DNA of 64,000 nucleotides from Clusia tigrina (Eukaryota > Arthropoda > Insecta > Diptera > Clusiidae): positions 682,001 to 746,000 of the forward strand of contig CAKKTE020000278.1 of assembly GCA_920105625.2 (NCBI GenBank), read 5' to 3'. Shown one piece after another: positions 33,870 through 45,856 of this stretch (position 1 is the stretch's first letter; the number at the start of each line of letters is the position of its first letter). A model generated the notes under the pieces. It ran no database searches. It saw nothing but the letters and a program-made list of their open reading frames with translations, and had not been told where the DNA came from. Position numbers and translations under genes: made by a program.

Positions 33870-34979
33870 AAATTCTTGGAACAACCTAACACTTCAAATA
33901 GATTTGCTGAATTAGCACAAGACATGAATATACAAACTGTAGATGTGACGCCGAAAATACAGAATCCTCCTCCAATTTTTATATCAGGAGTGGATAACAT
34001 TCAGCCTATTAAACGTTATAGCACCAAACGAATACATGCTTAAACTACTAAAAGGGGGGGGAGGTTAAAATACAGCCAAAAACAGGAGATGAGTACAGAA
34101 CAATAACACAAGCATTTCGCGACAAAAATCCGGAATTTCATACTTACAAACTAAAAAAGACAAAACATTTGATGTTGTCTTGCAGGGAATACACCATACA
34201 GGTTAGTTACAAAAACCCCCTACAAATCTTCTATTGAAATCTGAAACAGAATACAAACAACAGAGAAATATATGATATCAAGGCAATATTATACACAAAA
34301 GTAATTTTTGAACCACCTCGACCCAAAAGACTAATTCCACAGAGTACCAAATGCCAGCGTTACGGACATACTAACAACTTTTGTGCCAATACTTCACGCT
34401 GTGTAATATGTGCTCTTAATCATTCAGAAGGAAGGACAAATCATCAAATGTCCAGTGCGTTTTGTACAGAGGCGACCACCCAGCAAACTATAAGGGTTGT
34501 ACAGTTTATAAGAAACTCCAGCAAAAAATGTATCTCACACTTCGTGAAAAAGAAGTAGTTACAACTCGAATCAAAAGTCCCCTAAATGCTCCATTAAATC
34601 AAAGCAAAATACAACCAGGCACCACGAACGCTGAAATTCTAAAAAATGTAAAGCCAACAGAACAAACTGAGAAATCACCATACCTCATCAAGAGAAACCC
34701 AACGACATGACCGAATTAAAATCAATAATGAAAAATCTCATGAAACAAATGAGCACTATTCTCAACATTAAGAAAAGACTGATTGAGAAACGTAAACTAC
34801 GAGAAACATTGCAAACTACGAGGTATCAAAGTGACAAACCAAATTTAACAAGGCAATAAATGCACTAAAACAGTTACTATACGACAGAAATCGCAATAAG
34901 TTCCAGAGTTTTCTGGCAAACCACGGAAGCAACGGACCACTCACTATGGAAAGATACTCATTCTTTAAAGTGACCAACC
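33870..34979 (+). pseudogene. Jockey element 2, first part: ORF1 and beginning of ORF2
   Basis: ORF1: NRFAELAQDMNIQTVDVTP, PPPIFISGVDNIQPI, VKIQPKTGDEYRTITQAFRD, FHTYKLKKDKTFDVVLQGIH, then CCHC-like knuckles (CQRYGHTNNFC, CVICALNHSEG) and a C-terminal tail to 34710. Frames shift several times. The last piece (FQSFLANHGSNGPLTMERYS) is the ORF2 linker before RT. The endonuclease is missing. It breaks at 34979, next to the hAT target duplication. ORF2 resumes at 49466. Confidence 0.8.
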
Positions 34980-35002
34980 TTTTATGGCAGGGGTAAGCAA
35001 CC

Positions 35003-36208
35003 TTTTTAATCAACTGGCCAATTTAAATTTTAAAATTTTTTGGCGGGTCGTACAATTTTTTCGATACAAGCTGATCAATATCAACCGGAATTGATGAGGT
35101 AGCTACACGTACGCAGCTTTCTAATCGTGCATCACTCAGTTTTGATCGGTGGTCATTTTTGATTAATTTAATGGTAGAAAATAATTGTTCGCAAACAGAC
35201 ATCATTCGCTTTGCATTTTGCGTCAAAAGCGGAAATTTCTTAGGGCTCACATACGATTTATAAAAATGTTCGATGTTTACTGAGAAAAATACATTTTTAA
35301 ATCGGTATTATTCTGCATGTCAATCATTTCCATTTGAAAGTCTTCGGGAACTGTATCCACATCGATATTAAATGGCGATCAAAACATTTTTATGGAAACC
35401 GCTGTCTTCTCACCTTTGAACATTTGGAATCGTAATTGAAATTCTTTGATTAAAATGTCTATATATTGTGCGTATTTTTGAGAAGTAGTAACGATTTCTT
35501 TTTCTAAATATGGAAAGTGAGACACATTATTCTGCAAAAGATGCTGTTTCCACAATTTTAATTTGCGCTCAAAGCCCTGAATTTTATCATACAAATTGTG
35601 AATAAACTGTCCTTTGCCTTGAAGTTCCACATTAAGATCATTGAGATGCTGAGTCATGTCGATAAGAAACCCAAAATCGCACATCCATTCTTTATTACCA
35701 AAATGAGGAAACGCTTATCCAAGAACAATTGTATTTCGCTTTTTAAGGTGTATACTCTTTTTAGTATTGCACCTTTACTAAGCCTACGTAATTCACTTTC
35801 TAAATCTTTCAGGAATTCTTTAAATTCACGGTAATTTAACGCACGCGACTTTATAAAACTAATTAATTTAATTATTAACATAATTCCTGTGACCTTCTTA
35901 ATGTCTTGAAATAGCCTTCCCGATACTTCTACCTCCATGATTGACATTTCTCGTGCTCCATCTGTCGATATACCAATAATCTTTTCTAATAAAATTTAAA
36001 AATTTTCCAACACAGACTTTAGTTCATCGTATAGGTCTTTTCCGGTTGTAGTCCCTTGCATTGGAATCAGTGTACACAATTCTTCGCTAATATTCAATTT
36101 GGTGACAATACCACGTAAAAATATAGCCAGTAGTGCTGTATCGTTAATATCGCAACTCTCATCTAGTGCCAAAGAACAGTATTCGAATTTTGCATTTCGT
36201 TCACGAAT
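35003..36208 (-). pseudogene. hAT-family transposase C-terminal two-thirds (ZBED/GTF2IRD2-like)
   Basis: Minus-strand frames: (36208 down) SRNIVGVA-type region too decayed to read, then FIKSRALNYREFKEFLKDLE, MCDFGFLIDMTQHLNDLNVE with LQGKGQFIHNLYDKIQGFE, LRFQMFKGEK and finally MMSVCEQLFSTIKLIKNDHR with SKLSDARLESCVRVATSS, the hAT C-terminal dimerisation region. 'D.T.HLN.LN..LQGKG' is characteristic of the hAT group that also gave rise to vertebrate GTF2IRD2/ZBED-like genes. The N-terminal zinc finger part is lost, separated by the BEL insertion or deleted. Confidence 0.8.
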
Positions 36209-36507
36209 TGTTGGAGATTTTATTTGTTATTGTTATTAATTTCTTTGTAATTGCTCGATTTTAATTAATCGTTCTTATTTCATATAAATTTTATGTTACA
36301 AGGTATATCGTATAAAAATTGAGCCGCCCTAATGATTAAATTATTATAAAGGGCGTCGCAACAATAACATCACAAAGTAAATGTTAATTTCATTAGTTGC
36401 GCTTTGTGTCGCTGTTCTTGTTCGGCTTAGTATGGTCCGCTAACTTAGTATTGTTATTGTTGTTGTTGTTCGAACCATTTTACTGATGCGAACAGATTTA
36501 CATATAT

Positions 36508-37415
36508 AAAGGGTGTCCCAACAAGAACGCAATTTTTAAATCTGGCAACATTCGAAGTGTCATTGTTTGACATTTGAACAATTGTTATTGTTTGCTAGTA
36601 GAAGGTACGAGGTTAGTAAAAATGGAGCACTACACGAATGAACAACGCATTCTCATTGTGAAATTGTTTTACCAAAATGGTGAAAGTTTTGCGGTCAATT
36701 TGGGGTCAGAATAATGCTCCAAAAGAGTCAACTGTAAAGAGATTAATGGATAAATTTGCCGAAACTGGGTCTGTTAGTGATGTAAAGACAACAACGCGCC
36801 ATCGACCAGGTCGATCGACCGAAAATGTCGCAACTGTACGTGATGATGTCGCTCAAACTCCATCCACCTCAATTCGACACCGAGCTCAGCAAATTGGTGT
36901 CTCCAAATCCACTATGCAGCGAATTTTGACGAAAGATTTGCATCTTCATGCATACAAAGTTCAATTGACTCAGGAACTGAAGCCAGCTGACCATGGACAG
37001 CGAAGGGAGTTCGTTAATTGGGTATTGGAGAGACAACATGACTTCAGTGACGAGGCCCATTTCCATCTTGATGGCTTCGTCAATAGGCAGAATTGTCGCA
37101 TTTGGGGTGAGGAAAATCCTCGAGTGATTCACGAGAAGCAAATGCATCCTCAACGTGTCACTGTGTGGTGTGGTTTTTGGGCTGGAGGAATCATTGGACC
37201 TATTTTTTATGAAAATGAGGCAGGTCAAGCGCAAACAATCAATGGTGTTCGGTATCGTGAAATGATAACCAGTTTTTTCTTGCCTCGAATTGAAGAAATG
37301 AATGTGGAGGGCATGTGGTTCCAACAAGATGGCGCCACATGTCATACAGCCAGAGAAACAATTCAATTCAATTTATTTAAAATTTAAAAATTGCGCTCTT
37401 GTTGGGACACGCTTT
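36508..37415 (+). mobile_element. rosa-type mariner 2, internally deleted, inside the BEL3 5' LTR
   Basis: Ends GGGTGTCCCAACAAGAACGC (left) and, in reverse complement, GCGTGTCCCAACAAGAGCGC (right), both continuing AATTTTTAAA. TA lies at both edges. It is a different subfamily from rosa 1 (different ends, diverged protein). About 0.9 kb, shorter than rosa 1. Confidence 0.85.
36622..37387 (+). pseudogene. rosa 2 transposase, truncated before the third catalytic Asp
   Basis: Starts MEHYTNEQRILIVKLFYQNG. A frameshift near 36680 leads into the 236-residue open frame. It has the helix-turn-helix/linker, then a small deletion in front of DFSDEAHFHLDGFV (first Asp), VTVWCGFWAGGIIGP, and WFQQDGATCHTARETI (second Asp). 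The sequence then runs directly into the right end, so the third Asp and C-terminus are deleted. Confidence 0.85.
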
Positions 37416-37823
37416 ACATACCTGCATATGTAAATAACAATTAGGTTTTTTTGGCTCTTTATCGTTTTAACGGCAGCATGGAATAGAAAGAAGAAAAAAG
37501 GTTTTTGAAGAAGCCAAGGGTAAATCAAGCGATAACTGCCGTGCTGCTTAAATCGTTTTTATTAAGATAGTGACCTGTCTCAGCATTAATTAGTTAACTT
37601 AAATAAATATTAAGTATTTGCTACATTTAAATAAATAAAGTCGTAGTTTAAATTCATCACAATTGAAATCGGGACTTAAGTGTTTTATTTTGTGGCTGGC
37701 TCAGTGAGCCAAAATAACTCGTACATTTTAATGGTGCCGAAACCCTGGAATTAAGTGCTTTTTTGAAAGAAGGTACTGTACCCTCTTTATTTTATTAAAT
37801 TGTTGATTCGTGTCGTGCTTAAA

Positions 37824-39130
37824 ATGGAGGATATGTCGCGAGCAATTGAAGAGCAGCGTATGCTTGTGGATCGTTTAACGTGATTAATCGAAGAATTCGA
37901 AAAACTTCCTTCTAACGCCAAAACTCGTGGCCTGGCTCAAACATTCTTAACAAAATTAGAGGAAATAAATAAATTGTTCGAGTGTAACCATGAGCAAATT
38001 TATGATCACGTTCTCAATAATTCGGTCTCGGTTAACGACGTCCCATATCTCCAAGAGGATTTATATACGACCTTTATCACGAAATTTCTTGTCGCCAAAG
38101 GCTCGCTTTTGGATATTATTTCCGAGTATGAAAAGGCTGCCTCTCCAAGCCTTCATGCAAGCACATTTAGAGCAAATTCTTTTGCCAACGAGTTCGTTTC
38201 AACCGATGTCAGATTACCAAAAATTTATATTCCTACCTTTAATGGAGATTATCTAGAATGGCTTTCGCATAGGGATATGTTCGTTTCCCTGGTCCATTCC
38301 AACCAACGTCTGTCCCAAGTCCAAAAATACTATTTTTTTAAAAAAACTCTTGTAGAGATACACCTCTGTAAATTTTAAACGAATATCCGGCTTGTGACGC
38401 GAGTTATGAACTTGCCTGGTCCGCTTTGTCGCGGCGTTATCACAATAGAAGAAAAATTTGTGATACAGTTTTTAGAAAACTGTTTGGTATGTCATGTGAG
38501 AGCATTAAAAAAATTCTTGATACCACTCGCAATTGTTTGGCTCTTTTTGGTACACTGGAGGTCAATTGTGAATACTGGGATCCCATTCTTATTCATATTA
38601 CGGTTGGCAAGTTGGACCTGCAAACTTGCAAGGAATGGGAACAATCTCTTAAGGCCTCAACGGACATTCCAAAAATTGATGATTTGTTCGATTTTCTCGA
38701 AATGACTTTTCGTACCCTTGAGTCCATTAATGACCACAATTCATTTCCGAATAAACCTAGCTCTTTTAAACAAAATGTAAATCGTCGTGTTCATATGGTA
38801 GCCCTTGGAAATGAGAACTGCCTCTGCTGCGGAAAACGACACCCGTTGTACAAATGTTTTAAGTTCGCGGCCCTGCCGTCTGCTGCCAAGCGTGAACTTA
38901 TGTTCTCAAAGAAGATTTGTAGAAACTGCCTCAACATTGGTCATTATGCTCAAGATTGCAAGCTGCAAACTCGTTGCAAAGTTTGTAAAGCATCTCATCA
39001 TACGATTATACATAAAGAATTTACAAAAACAACAAAATTACCAAGCTCATCAAATAATCAAGTTGTTCCTGCTGTTGAAACCCCTATCACTTCTGCTGCT
39101 CAAAGTAAAGCTGGCACTTCCCTTCAATGC
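37824..39130 (+). pseudogene. BEL3 gag
   Basis: ATG at 37824 (MEDMSRAIEEQRMLVDRL), a TGA at 37881 after 19 codons, then open to 38378 (LPKIYIPTFNGDYLEWLSHR = DUF1759). A frameshift follows at about 38375, and the next open frame (38426-39457) carries SIKKILDTTRNCLALFGTL, the zinc knuckles (CLCCGKRHPLYKC, CRNCLNIGHYAQDC, CKVCKASHH) and runs into protease. Only two lesions separate it from a complete Gag. Confidence 0.85.
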
Positions 39131-40597
39131 AATTTTTCGCTACTAAGTGCTAGAGTAATGCCTCAAGTTTTGTTAGCCACAGTTCGTGTTTTAGTGCAAA
39201 CACCTTTTGGCACTTTTAAACTTCGCGCAATATTGGACCAAGGCGCACAAGCCACTTTAATTACTGAGCAAGCTGCCCAGCTTCTGAAATTAAAGAGAGA
39301 AAATACTTTCGCCCGCATCAACGGTATCGGCCAAAATTCGATTTTAGTTCGAAAATGTGTTCGATTTTGTCTCACGTCTTCATACGAGGCCGATTTTAAG
39401 CTTAATGGTTGCGCCTTTGTAATGCCTTCTTTGCCCAGGTCCTATCAGGAAAAATGATTCACCAGATTTAAGTAAATACCAATTAGTGGATCCTGAGTTT
39501 GATAAAAACGATAAAATTGATATTTTGATCGGAGGCGATATTTATGGAGATATAATGCTGCCCAGCCAAAAGAAGTTTACCAAAGGCATTTTCTTGCAAC
39601 TGCCTCATTTCGATTGGGTTGTATCTGGCCCTACAACTGCTGTTTCTTATGGTACTCCAGTTAAAGTTAATTTGTGCTCATTAGATCACAGCTTAAAGCA
39701 TTTTGGGAGCAAGAAGAATTTATTGAGAACAGAAAGGCATATCCTGAGAAAAAGGCTTGTGAAGACTATTTCATAAATACTTTCCAGAGAAGTTCTGACC
39801 GAAAATATACGATGGCTCTACCCTTTAAATCGGTTTTATCTGGAAATTCGGCTCCTACATTCTCTCATACTGATTATAATTCGCTCAAACGGTTGAATAC
39901 TATGGAAAATCGGTTCGCAAGTGACACAAATTTAGCTCTGGAATACAGAAAATTCATGCAAGAATACGAGTCGGTAGGGCACATGGTAAAGATTGGCGTT
40001 TACCCGCGAGACTTGCAGCCTCATAGTTATTTTCAGCCTCATCATGGCGTTCTGAGGGAAAGTAGTTCCACAACAAAACTACGTTTTGTATTTGATGGTA
40101 GTAGGAAACGAACCCCGTACCCCTCGCTTAATGAAGCCCTTTCTCCTGGCCCTGCGTTGCAAAACGACTTACCCTCGATTTTAACACGATGGCGGCACTT
40201 TAAGATCTGTGTTCGCTCAGACTTACAGAAAATGTTCCGTCAAATTCGTATAGATGAAAATCAAACTCACTACCAACAAATTCTTTGGCGCGATTCGGTT
40301 AACACTGAGATTTTCATATATAAACTTTTAACCACTACGTATGGTACTAGTTCTGCCCCTTATTTGTCAATAAGAGTTTTACACGAGCTAGCTAAAGATG
40401 AATCTCAGACCTATACCGAGGCCTGCAGTATTTTAAAAACCGACACGTACGTTGATGATGTTATTTCTGGCACTGATTCTGTCTCTGAAGCTCAATATCT
40501 TCAAAAGGAACTAGTTAACTTATTAGCCGCTGGTGGCTTTAATCTACGAAAATGGACATCAAACTTTTCGGAACTAATGGCTCATATTCCTGAGTAG
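39131..40597 (+). pseudogene. BEL3 protease and reverse transcriptase
   Basis: Protease with AILDQGAQATLI: the active-site triplet is D-Q-G where many BEL proteases have D-S-G. A frameshift lies at about 39457 before DILIGGDIYGDIM, and another at about 39690. The last frame (39674-40597, 307 residues) has the RT from VFDGSRKRT through RSDLQKMFRQI, the intact TYVDDVISG box and GGFNLRKWTSN, ending in a single TAG (40595) before RNase H continues in the same frame. Confidence 0.88.
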
Positions 40598-41320
40598 AAT
40601 CGAGAAAAAATAAACATGATCGACTTTGACGAGCAGTCTGTTGTCAAAGCGCTGGGCTTGGCCTGGAATATTAACGAAGATACATTTTCATTTAAAGTAA
40701 ATTTCGGGGCTCAAGATGAAGTTACGAAGAGTAGATTGCTGTCTGACGCAGCCAAACTTTATGACCCGCTAGGCTGGCTTGCCCCAGTCACAATTAATGC
40801 GAAACTCACTTTCCAGAAACTTTGGCTCGAGGGCATTGACTGGACAGACCCGGTTTCTTCTTCTATAAAGTCCAACTGGAATCGCTATCTCGTAGAACTA
40901 AAGGACTTAGAAAAAATCCAAATCCCGCGCTGGATTGGTACATTAAAAAGTAGCTCAGTGGAGTTACATGGGTTCTGCGACGCCTCGCAAGCTGCCTTTG
41001 CTGCCGTCGTTTATATAAAAGATTTAGACTCTGGATCAACACATCTAGTGCAATCAAAGACAAAAGTTGCCCCACTTAAAGTGGTTTCAATTCCCAGGCT
41101 GGAATTATGTGGCGCGACTTTTCTGGCCAAACTTATGGAAAAAGTTAAAAGCACGCTTGAACTAGAAATTACCAACATCATTTATTGGACTGACAGCATG
41201 ACTGCTCTCTGCTGGCTTAGAGGCGAAAGCTCAAAATGGAGTGTTTACGTGGGTAATCGGGTTGCAGAGGTGCACCGCCGCTCCAATGTCTCACAATGGC
41301 GCTATATCAACAGCTGACTC
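40598..41320 (+). pseudogene. BEL3 RNase H domain
   Basis: The 233-residue open frame follows on from RT after one TAG: LGLAWNINEDTFSFKVN, KLYDPLGWLAPVTINAK, LHGFCDASQAAFAAVVY (Asp), IPRLELCGATFLAKLM and IYWTDSMTALCWLRG (Asp). It is the best preserved RNase H of the window. The frame is lost at 41317. Confidence 0.88.
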
Positions 41321-41489
41321 TGCTTCCCGTGGTATCTCGTCTGTTGAAATTTTTTACCATAATATATGGTGGTCTGTTCCTGTGTGGTTAGCTATGTCTC
41401 CACATCTGTTGCCCGCACAACCAAACATTTCCTCTGAAACGGAACACTACTACGAATGATTATCCTGAAATCCTGTCAAAATTTTCTAC

Positions 41490-42957
41490 AATCACGAAAT
41501 TGGTTCGTGTTACGGCGTTTATTTTGCGTTTTCTTCGTAACTCTCGGCAGCCTGTGTCAGAAAAGCGGAATCTGGGCTCACTTTCAACAGAAGAACTAGA
41601 ACTGTCCCTGCAGACCCTCATACAAATGTCGCAAAGGGTGGAATTTGCTGACGAAATGGCGCAACTTCAGAAAACCGATAGTGTTCAATCTGGAAGTAAG
41701 CTAACTCATCTCTGCTAGTTTCTAGACGAAAATGACGTGCTGCGTGTTGTAGGCCCAATAAAAAAAGCTAAGTTCAATTATGAATTTAAACACCCTATAA
41801 TACTAACTAAAAATAATACACTCTCTCTTTTGATAACTGCAGACGCTCATGTAAAGACGTTGCACGGTGGCCTTATTCAGATGCAAGCCTATGTCACCAT
41901 AAGGTTCTGGATTTTATCTGTTCGCAATTTGGCTAAAAATGTCCATAGGCGCTGCATCACGTGCTTCAAATATAAGTCCAAAGCTGCTCAGCAAATTATG
42001 GACGATCTTCCGGCCGTCCGTCTGCAACCCTGTCGACCGTTTAAGCACAGTGGAGTGGATTATGCTGGCCCCATCACCGTCAAGCAATCTAGGGCTCGAA
42101 ATTCTGTCACCACCAAAGGCTACATATGCCTCTTCATCTGCATGGTGACAAAGGCCTTACACCTTGAGGCTGTGACCAGTCTGTCTAGTGAAGCGTTCAT
42201 CGCCGCTTTCCGAAGATTTACCTCACGCCGTGGTATCTGCACCGATTTGTATTCTGACTGCGGAACTAATTTTATTGGCTCTAACAAAGAGCTTAAAATT
42301 CTTCAGCGGAGAAGTCGTGACTCGTTGCCGGAAGAGCTTACTGAACTATTATCTAACTCTTGCACAAATTGGCATTTTATACCCCCTGCTACCCCTAATT
42401 TTGGTGGTCTCTGGGAGGCTGGTGTAAAGTCCACAAAACACCATTTAAAACGAATAATGGACCAACGTATATTAACATATGAAAAGCGTTCTACACTTCT
42501 GGCGCAAATCGAGGGTGGCCTTAACTCAAGGCCCTTATGCACTCTCTCATCTGACCCTTCCGACTGTGAAGCGCTTACTCCAGCACATTTTCTAGTTGGT
42601 GAACCAATTTTAAATATCCCTGAGGAAAATCTATTGAATACTAGTATCGACAGACTGTCTCGCTGGAAGGTCGTGGAATAGCTTGAAAAACATCTTTGGA
42701 AACGTTGGGTCCATGAGTACGTGTGCCATCTTCAAGCTCGACCTAAATAGCTTAAACCAGAGAAAAACATAGAAGTTGGTGATTTAGTCCTTATTTTCGA
42801 CGAGCATCTACCGCCTGGCCAGTGGCCACTAGTCCGCATCACAGAAGTTCATCCTGGTGCTGATGGCCGAGTCAGAGTTGTCTCTATTATATCCAACGGA
42901 AAATGTTATAAATGTCCTGTCTCCAAGATTGCCCTTCTTCCCGTCAATGCTGAGTGA
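41490..42957 (+). pseudogene. BEL3 integrase and DUF5641 domain
   Basis: VRVTAFILRFLRN linker (41500-41718), then after a TAG a 314-residue frame: HVKTLHGGLIQMQAYV and CITCFKYKS (zinc-binding), FKHSGVDYAGPITV, KALHLEAVTSLSSEAFI, YSDCGTNFIGSNKEL (Asp) and TPNFGGLWEAGVKSTKHH, then SRPLCTLSSD, LTPAHFLVGEP. TAG codons at 42679 and 42748 interrupt the tail, which otherwise reads to 42957 (VRITEVHPGADGRVRVV). Confidence 0.88.
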
Positions 42958-43058
42958 GTTGAGGCATAGCGTGGTTAGCTCAGAAAAACCAAATAAAACA
43001 CCTCCGTGGATTGTTCGTGGCTCTAGTCAAGAACTAATCGTTCTTTGTGCGGGGGAAA

Positions 43059-43249
43059 TGTTGGAGATTTTATTTGTTATTGTTGTTAATTTCTTTGTAA
43101 TTGCTTGATTTTAATTAATCGTTCTTATTTCATATAAATTTTATGTTACAAGCTATATCGTATAAAAATTGAGCCGCCCTAATGTTTCAATTATTATAAA
43201 GGGCATCGCAACAATAACAACACAAAGTAAATGTTAATTTCAGTGGTTG
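43059..43249 (+). repeat. BEL3 3' LTR, truncated at its 3' side
   Basis: TGTTGGAGATTTTATTTG onward matches 36209-36400. The match ends at GTTGC (43249), where the sequence switches to gypsy env on the opposite strand. Confidence 0.85.
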
Positions 43250-44510
43250 CCTCGTTGCGTACTGTGTTTATTTGGTCGAGATTAACTTCATTGAGCTCGC
43301 GCAAATAAGGGAGGGATAACACCGACGTGAAATCAGTAAGGTTCACTGTATGGAAAGAAGAAATACCAGCCCTCAGTAAAGGTGTCCTTTTGGGGTTTAT
43401 GTAAGAGGTGCCGTTAATAAGAACTTCGGAATCGAATGTTATTAGCACAGTGCCATTCACCTTTACGGGCGCCCTCTTTGATACCTCGATTATGGTGGGT
43501 TGGCTCCTTAAAAGTATGACTCCGTCGTCGATAGTCTGAAGAGCTGACGTGTCGTGGTCTGGAACCGAATTGCAGGTTGAAGAAAAGTTGTTCGCCAAAC
43601 GACTAACGCAGGTGTCGGATGGGTTGCGCTCGCAAAACCACATCGTCTTGTCGGATGGTTTGCAGGTTAAAGTGGGCATGAAAGTTCTGTCACAGTTGGC
43701 TAAAACGGACGAGCCCAAGGACAGGACAAATTTATTTTTCCTAACGACAGGAAAGACTGACGTACGCTCGCAGGCCCGATCCAGAATTGGGTATTTGACC
43801 AGGAAGTACAGCTCCATTTCACTCTGGTACAGTGAAATATTTGAGACGGCCATAATACTCATTACTGTCACATTTCCCGAATGCTCCTCCCTCACTAGCT
43901 CTTCCACCTCACGAGCGTCCAATAACGTGGGATTTACGACGTTTAACCTAGCCATCGCGATGGAATTCAGGAGGTTGTTTAATTCCATCATGATCACCCT
44001 ATTGCGGCTGGTCACCAAAGAGAACAGACTGGATGAGTCAAGCCTATCCCGTTTGGTGGCTCTCATGAGCTCGTTCACGGTGTGGCTTAGGTGTCGAATT
44101 TGTTCCTGCATTACAGTATTGACGTGTATTTGTTGCCCGTGTGATGCGATTAACCGTTCTTGAGTGCGCGTAAGAGCTTGGAAGTCATCGGCTTCGGGAG
44201 TGCCGGCAATCAATTTTAAAGCCGAACCCAATATGTCAATGCCGCGGGCATGCCTATGATGAACCTGAATCAGCTGCAGTAAGTGGCTGATCTGCTCTAT
44301 GTCAGCCTCAATTAGTTTCCTCATTTGGGATTCCGGGAAATATTGAAGGATATTTTCCGACTGTTCAACCGTTCCCCAATACTCCGACAAGTTGGTGGCA
44401 TGACGCAAATACCCGTGGTCCGTAAACAAGGCTACCTTTCCTCCGGTGACAGGCACATAATAGGAATGGTTGTAATCATGGATGCTGCATCGCATGTCAT
44501 GCATACCCAA
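43250..44510 (-). pseudogene. gypsy env-like glycoprotein gene, 3'-truncated
   Basis: About 420 residues open on the minus strand. It has a fusion-peptide-like segment after Arg (RGIDILGSALKLIAGTPEAD, typical of errantivirus Env), coiled-coil heptads after it, Cys-rich middle, several N-glycosylation sites (NVT, NIS, NFS, NGT, NLT) and 'HTVNLTDFTSV' near the end. The last residues of the frame come from the BEL LTR. The membrane anchor is therefore missing. No furin-type site is visible directly upstream in the open frame. The 5' start (GTG/ATG ambiguous) is not fixed. Confidence 0.8.
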
Positions 44511-44637
44511 TAGTAACCTGCAACGATGTGGTTGTAAGTGGCGAGGATGGTTATAAATTAATTATGGGGTAGTTAAGCTAGATTCTTGTTTCGTTCGTGC
44601 AGCCTGCCTAACGCAGATTGTCCTTATGAACCACCCT

Positions 44638-45846
44638 TCACTTAATTAAGACCTTGGATCCGAGGTCCCTTTCGATTGTGACCTGTGAATAAATCTTGGT
44701 AAGTTTGTTACCTAGCCTCCTATTCGATTTTATGAAAACCTTATCCCCTGGTTGGAATAACCGCGTTCGTATTCCCCTATTGAGGTTTCTCAATTCCGAT
44801 TCCTGTGCGGTCTTCAACCTTTCAATCACCGCGTCCCTTAGCTCGTCCGGAATGGAGCGAAGTATGTCCACTGACTTCTGGCCTGTGACCAAATGAATCG
44901 TTCGGTTGTATCTAGATACAGCAAGAAGCACTAGCTCCACCGTATCGGATGAGTGATTCGCCAGTTTTAGACATCTTCCAATCTCCGTCAACGTACTGTG
45001 GAAGCGCTCCACTTGCCCATTCGAGGTACTGTGCAGGGGAGGAACCGCATGGATTTTCGCTCCGAATTGATTCAGCAGTAATGATTTGATGGTCAGGGAG
45101 TTCAGAGACTTTTCGTTGTCACATACGACCGTGCGGGTACCTTCGAAGAGATTCAAAATTTCTAGCAAGGCCCCTTTGAGATCGACTATGGCTCGAGATC
45201 TAATCTGCTTAACGGAGGCAAACTTCGAGAACTTATCCATGCATGTTAGGAAATGACTCCCTGCTGTCGAATAGATGTCGATGTGGAGTATTTCTCCTGG
45301 ATAGGTGGGTATAGGTGTAAGTCCAATTTTTGCTTTCCTGCGTCGGCGGTTGTATTTCGCTTCTAAGCACACCCTACAGTTCGTCACCATCTCCTTCAAA
45401 CGTCGTCGAATGCTTGGGAAGTAACCAATTCTGAGGATCTGCAAGGTGTTTTCTTGAACTGAACGGTGTGCACGGTTGTGCTCCTTTGTTAGGGCTTCAA
45501 CTTGCTCACTAGGGTCCACTATATTCTTAACTTCATTTTTGCAGTACCGGAATTTTACCATGGGGAACATGTCTGGCAGGATATCGCGGAGACGCTCTAT
45601 AACTCTTTCGTTGCAGAAGATCCCGTTCGTCACCCCGACGTGGACGGCTTCGGTCATTAGCTTGGGGAGATCCTCCATTGATGTTATGGTAAGCTTGTGC
45701 CTTGATTGTTTTCGGAACAGGATTGACTGCACTCTTCTGGTTTTTGCTCCCTCCATGATCACAATCTGGTTTCTGAAGCAGTTCACCGGGTTAACCACCT
45801 CTGGTATGAAGCTAGAGTCGCATGACTCGTCCACGTTGTCCTCCAT
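44638..45846 (-). pseudogene. gypsy integrase
   Basis: 402-residue open frame. Zinc-binding HHCC (EHNRAHRSVQENTLQILR... CRVCLEAKYN), core with ILHIDIYSTAGSHFLTCMD (first Asp), TVVCDNEKSLNSLTIK (second Asp) and STSNGQVERFHSTLTEIGR (Glu), followed by a C-terminal GDKVFIKSNRRLGNKL tail. The catalytic triad is intact in sequence. It is separated from RNase H by stops near 45850. Confidence 0.88.
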
Positions 45847-45856
45847 ACCTTGCTTA

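Larger units (their letters stand above)
36209..37725 (+). repeat. BEL3 5' LTR (about 610 bp plus the rosa insertion)
   Basis: It starts TGTTGGAGATTTTATTTG and ends CTCGTACA before the primer-binding site. The same first 190 bases recur at 43059-43249. A rosa transposon sits at 36508-37415. Confidence 0.8.
36209..43249 (+). mobile_element. BEL/Pao retrotransposon 3 inserted in the hAT; 3' LTR truncated
   Basis: 5' LTR (36209-37725, interrupted by rosa 2), a TGGTGCCGAAACC primer-binding site at 37732, gag-protease-RT-RNase H-integrase-DUF5641, polypurine tract GCGGGGGAAA and the 3' LTR from 43059. The 3' LTR stops at about 43249, where minus-strand gypsy env begins. The two LTRs differ at about ten positions over the shared 190 bases, so it is moderately old. 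It has fewer stops than the other BEL copies. Confidence 0.9.

Noticed and set aside
43549..44163. 204-residue plus-strand open frame
   Set aside because: Antisense shadow of the gypsy env frame, which has recognisable domains.
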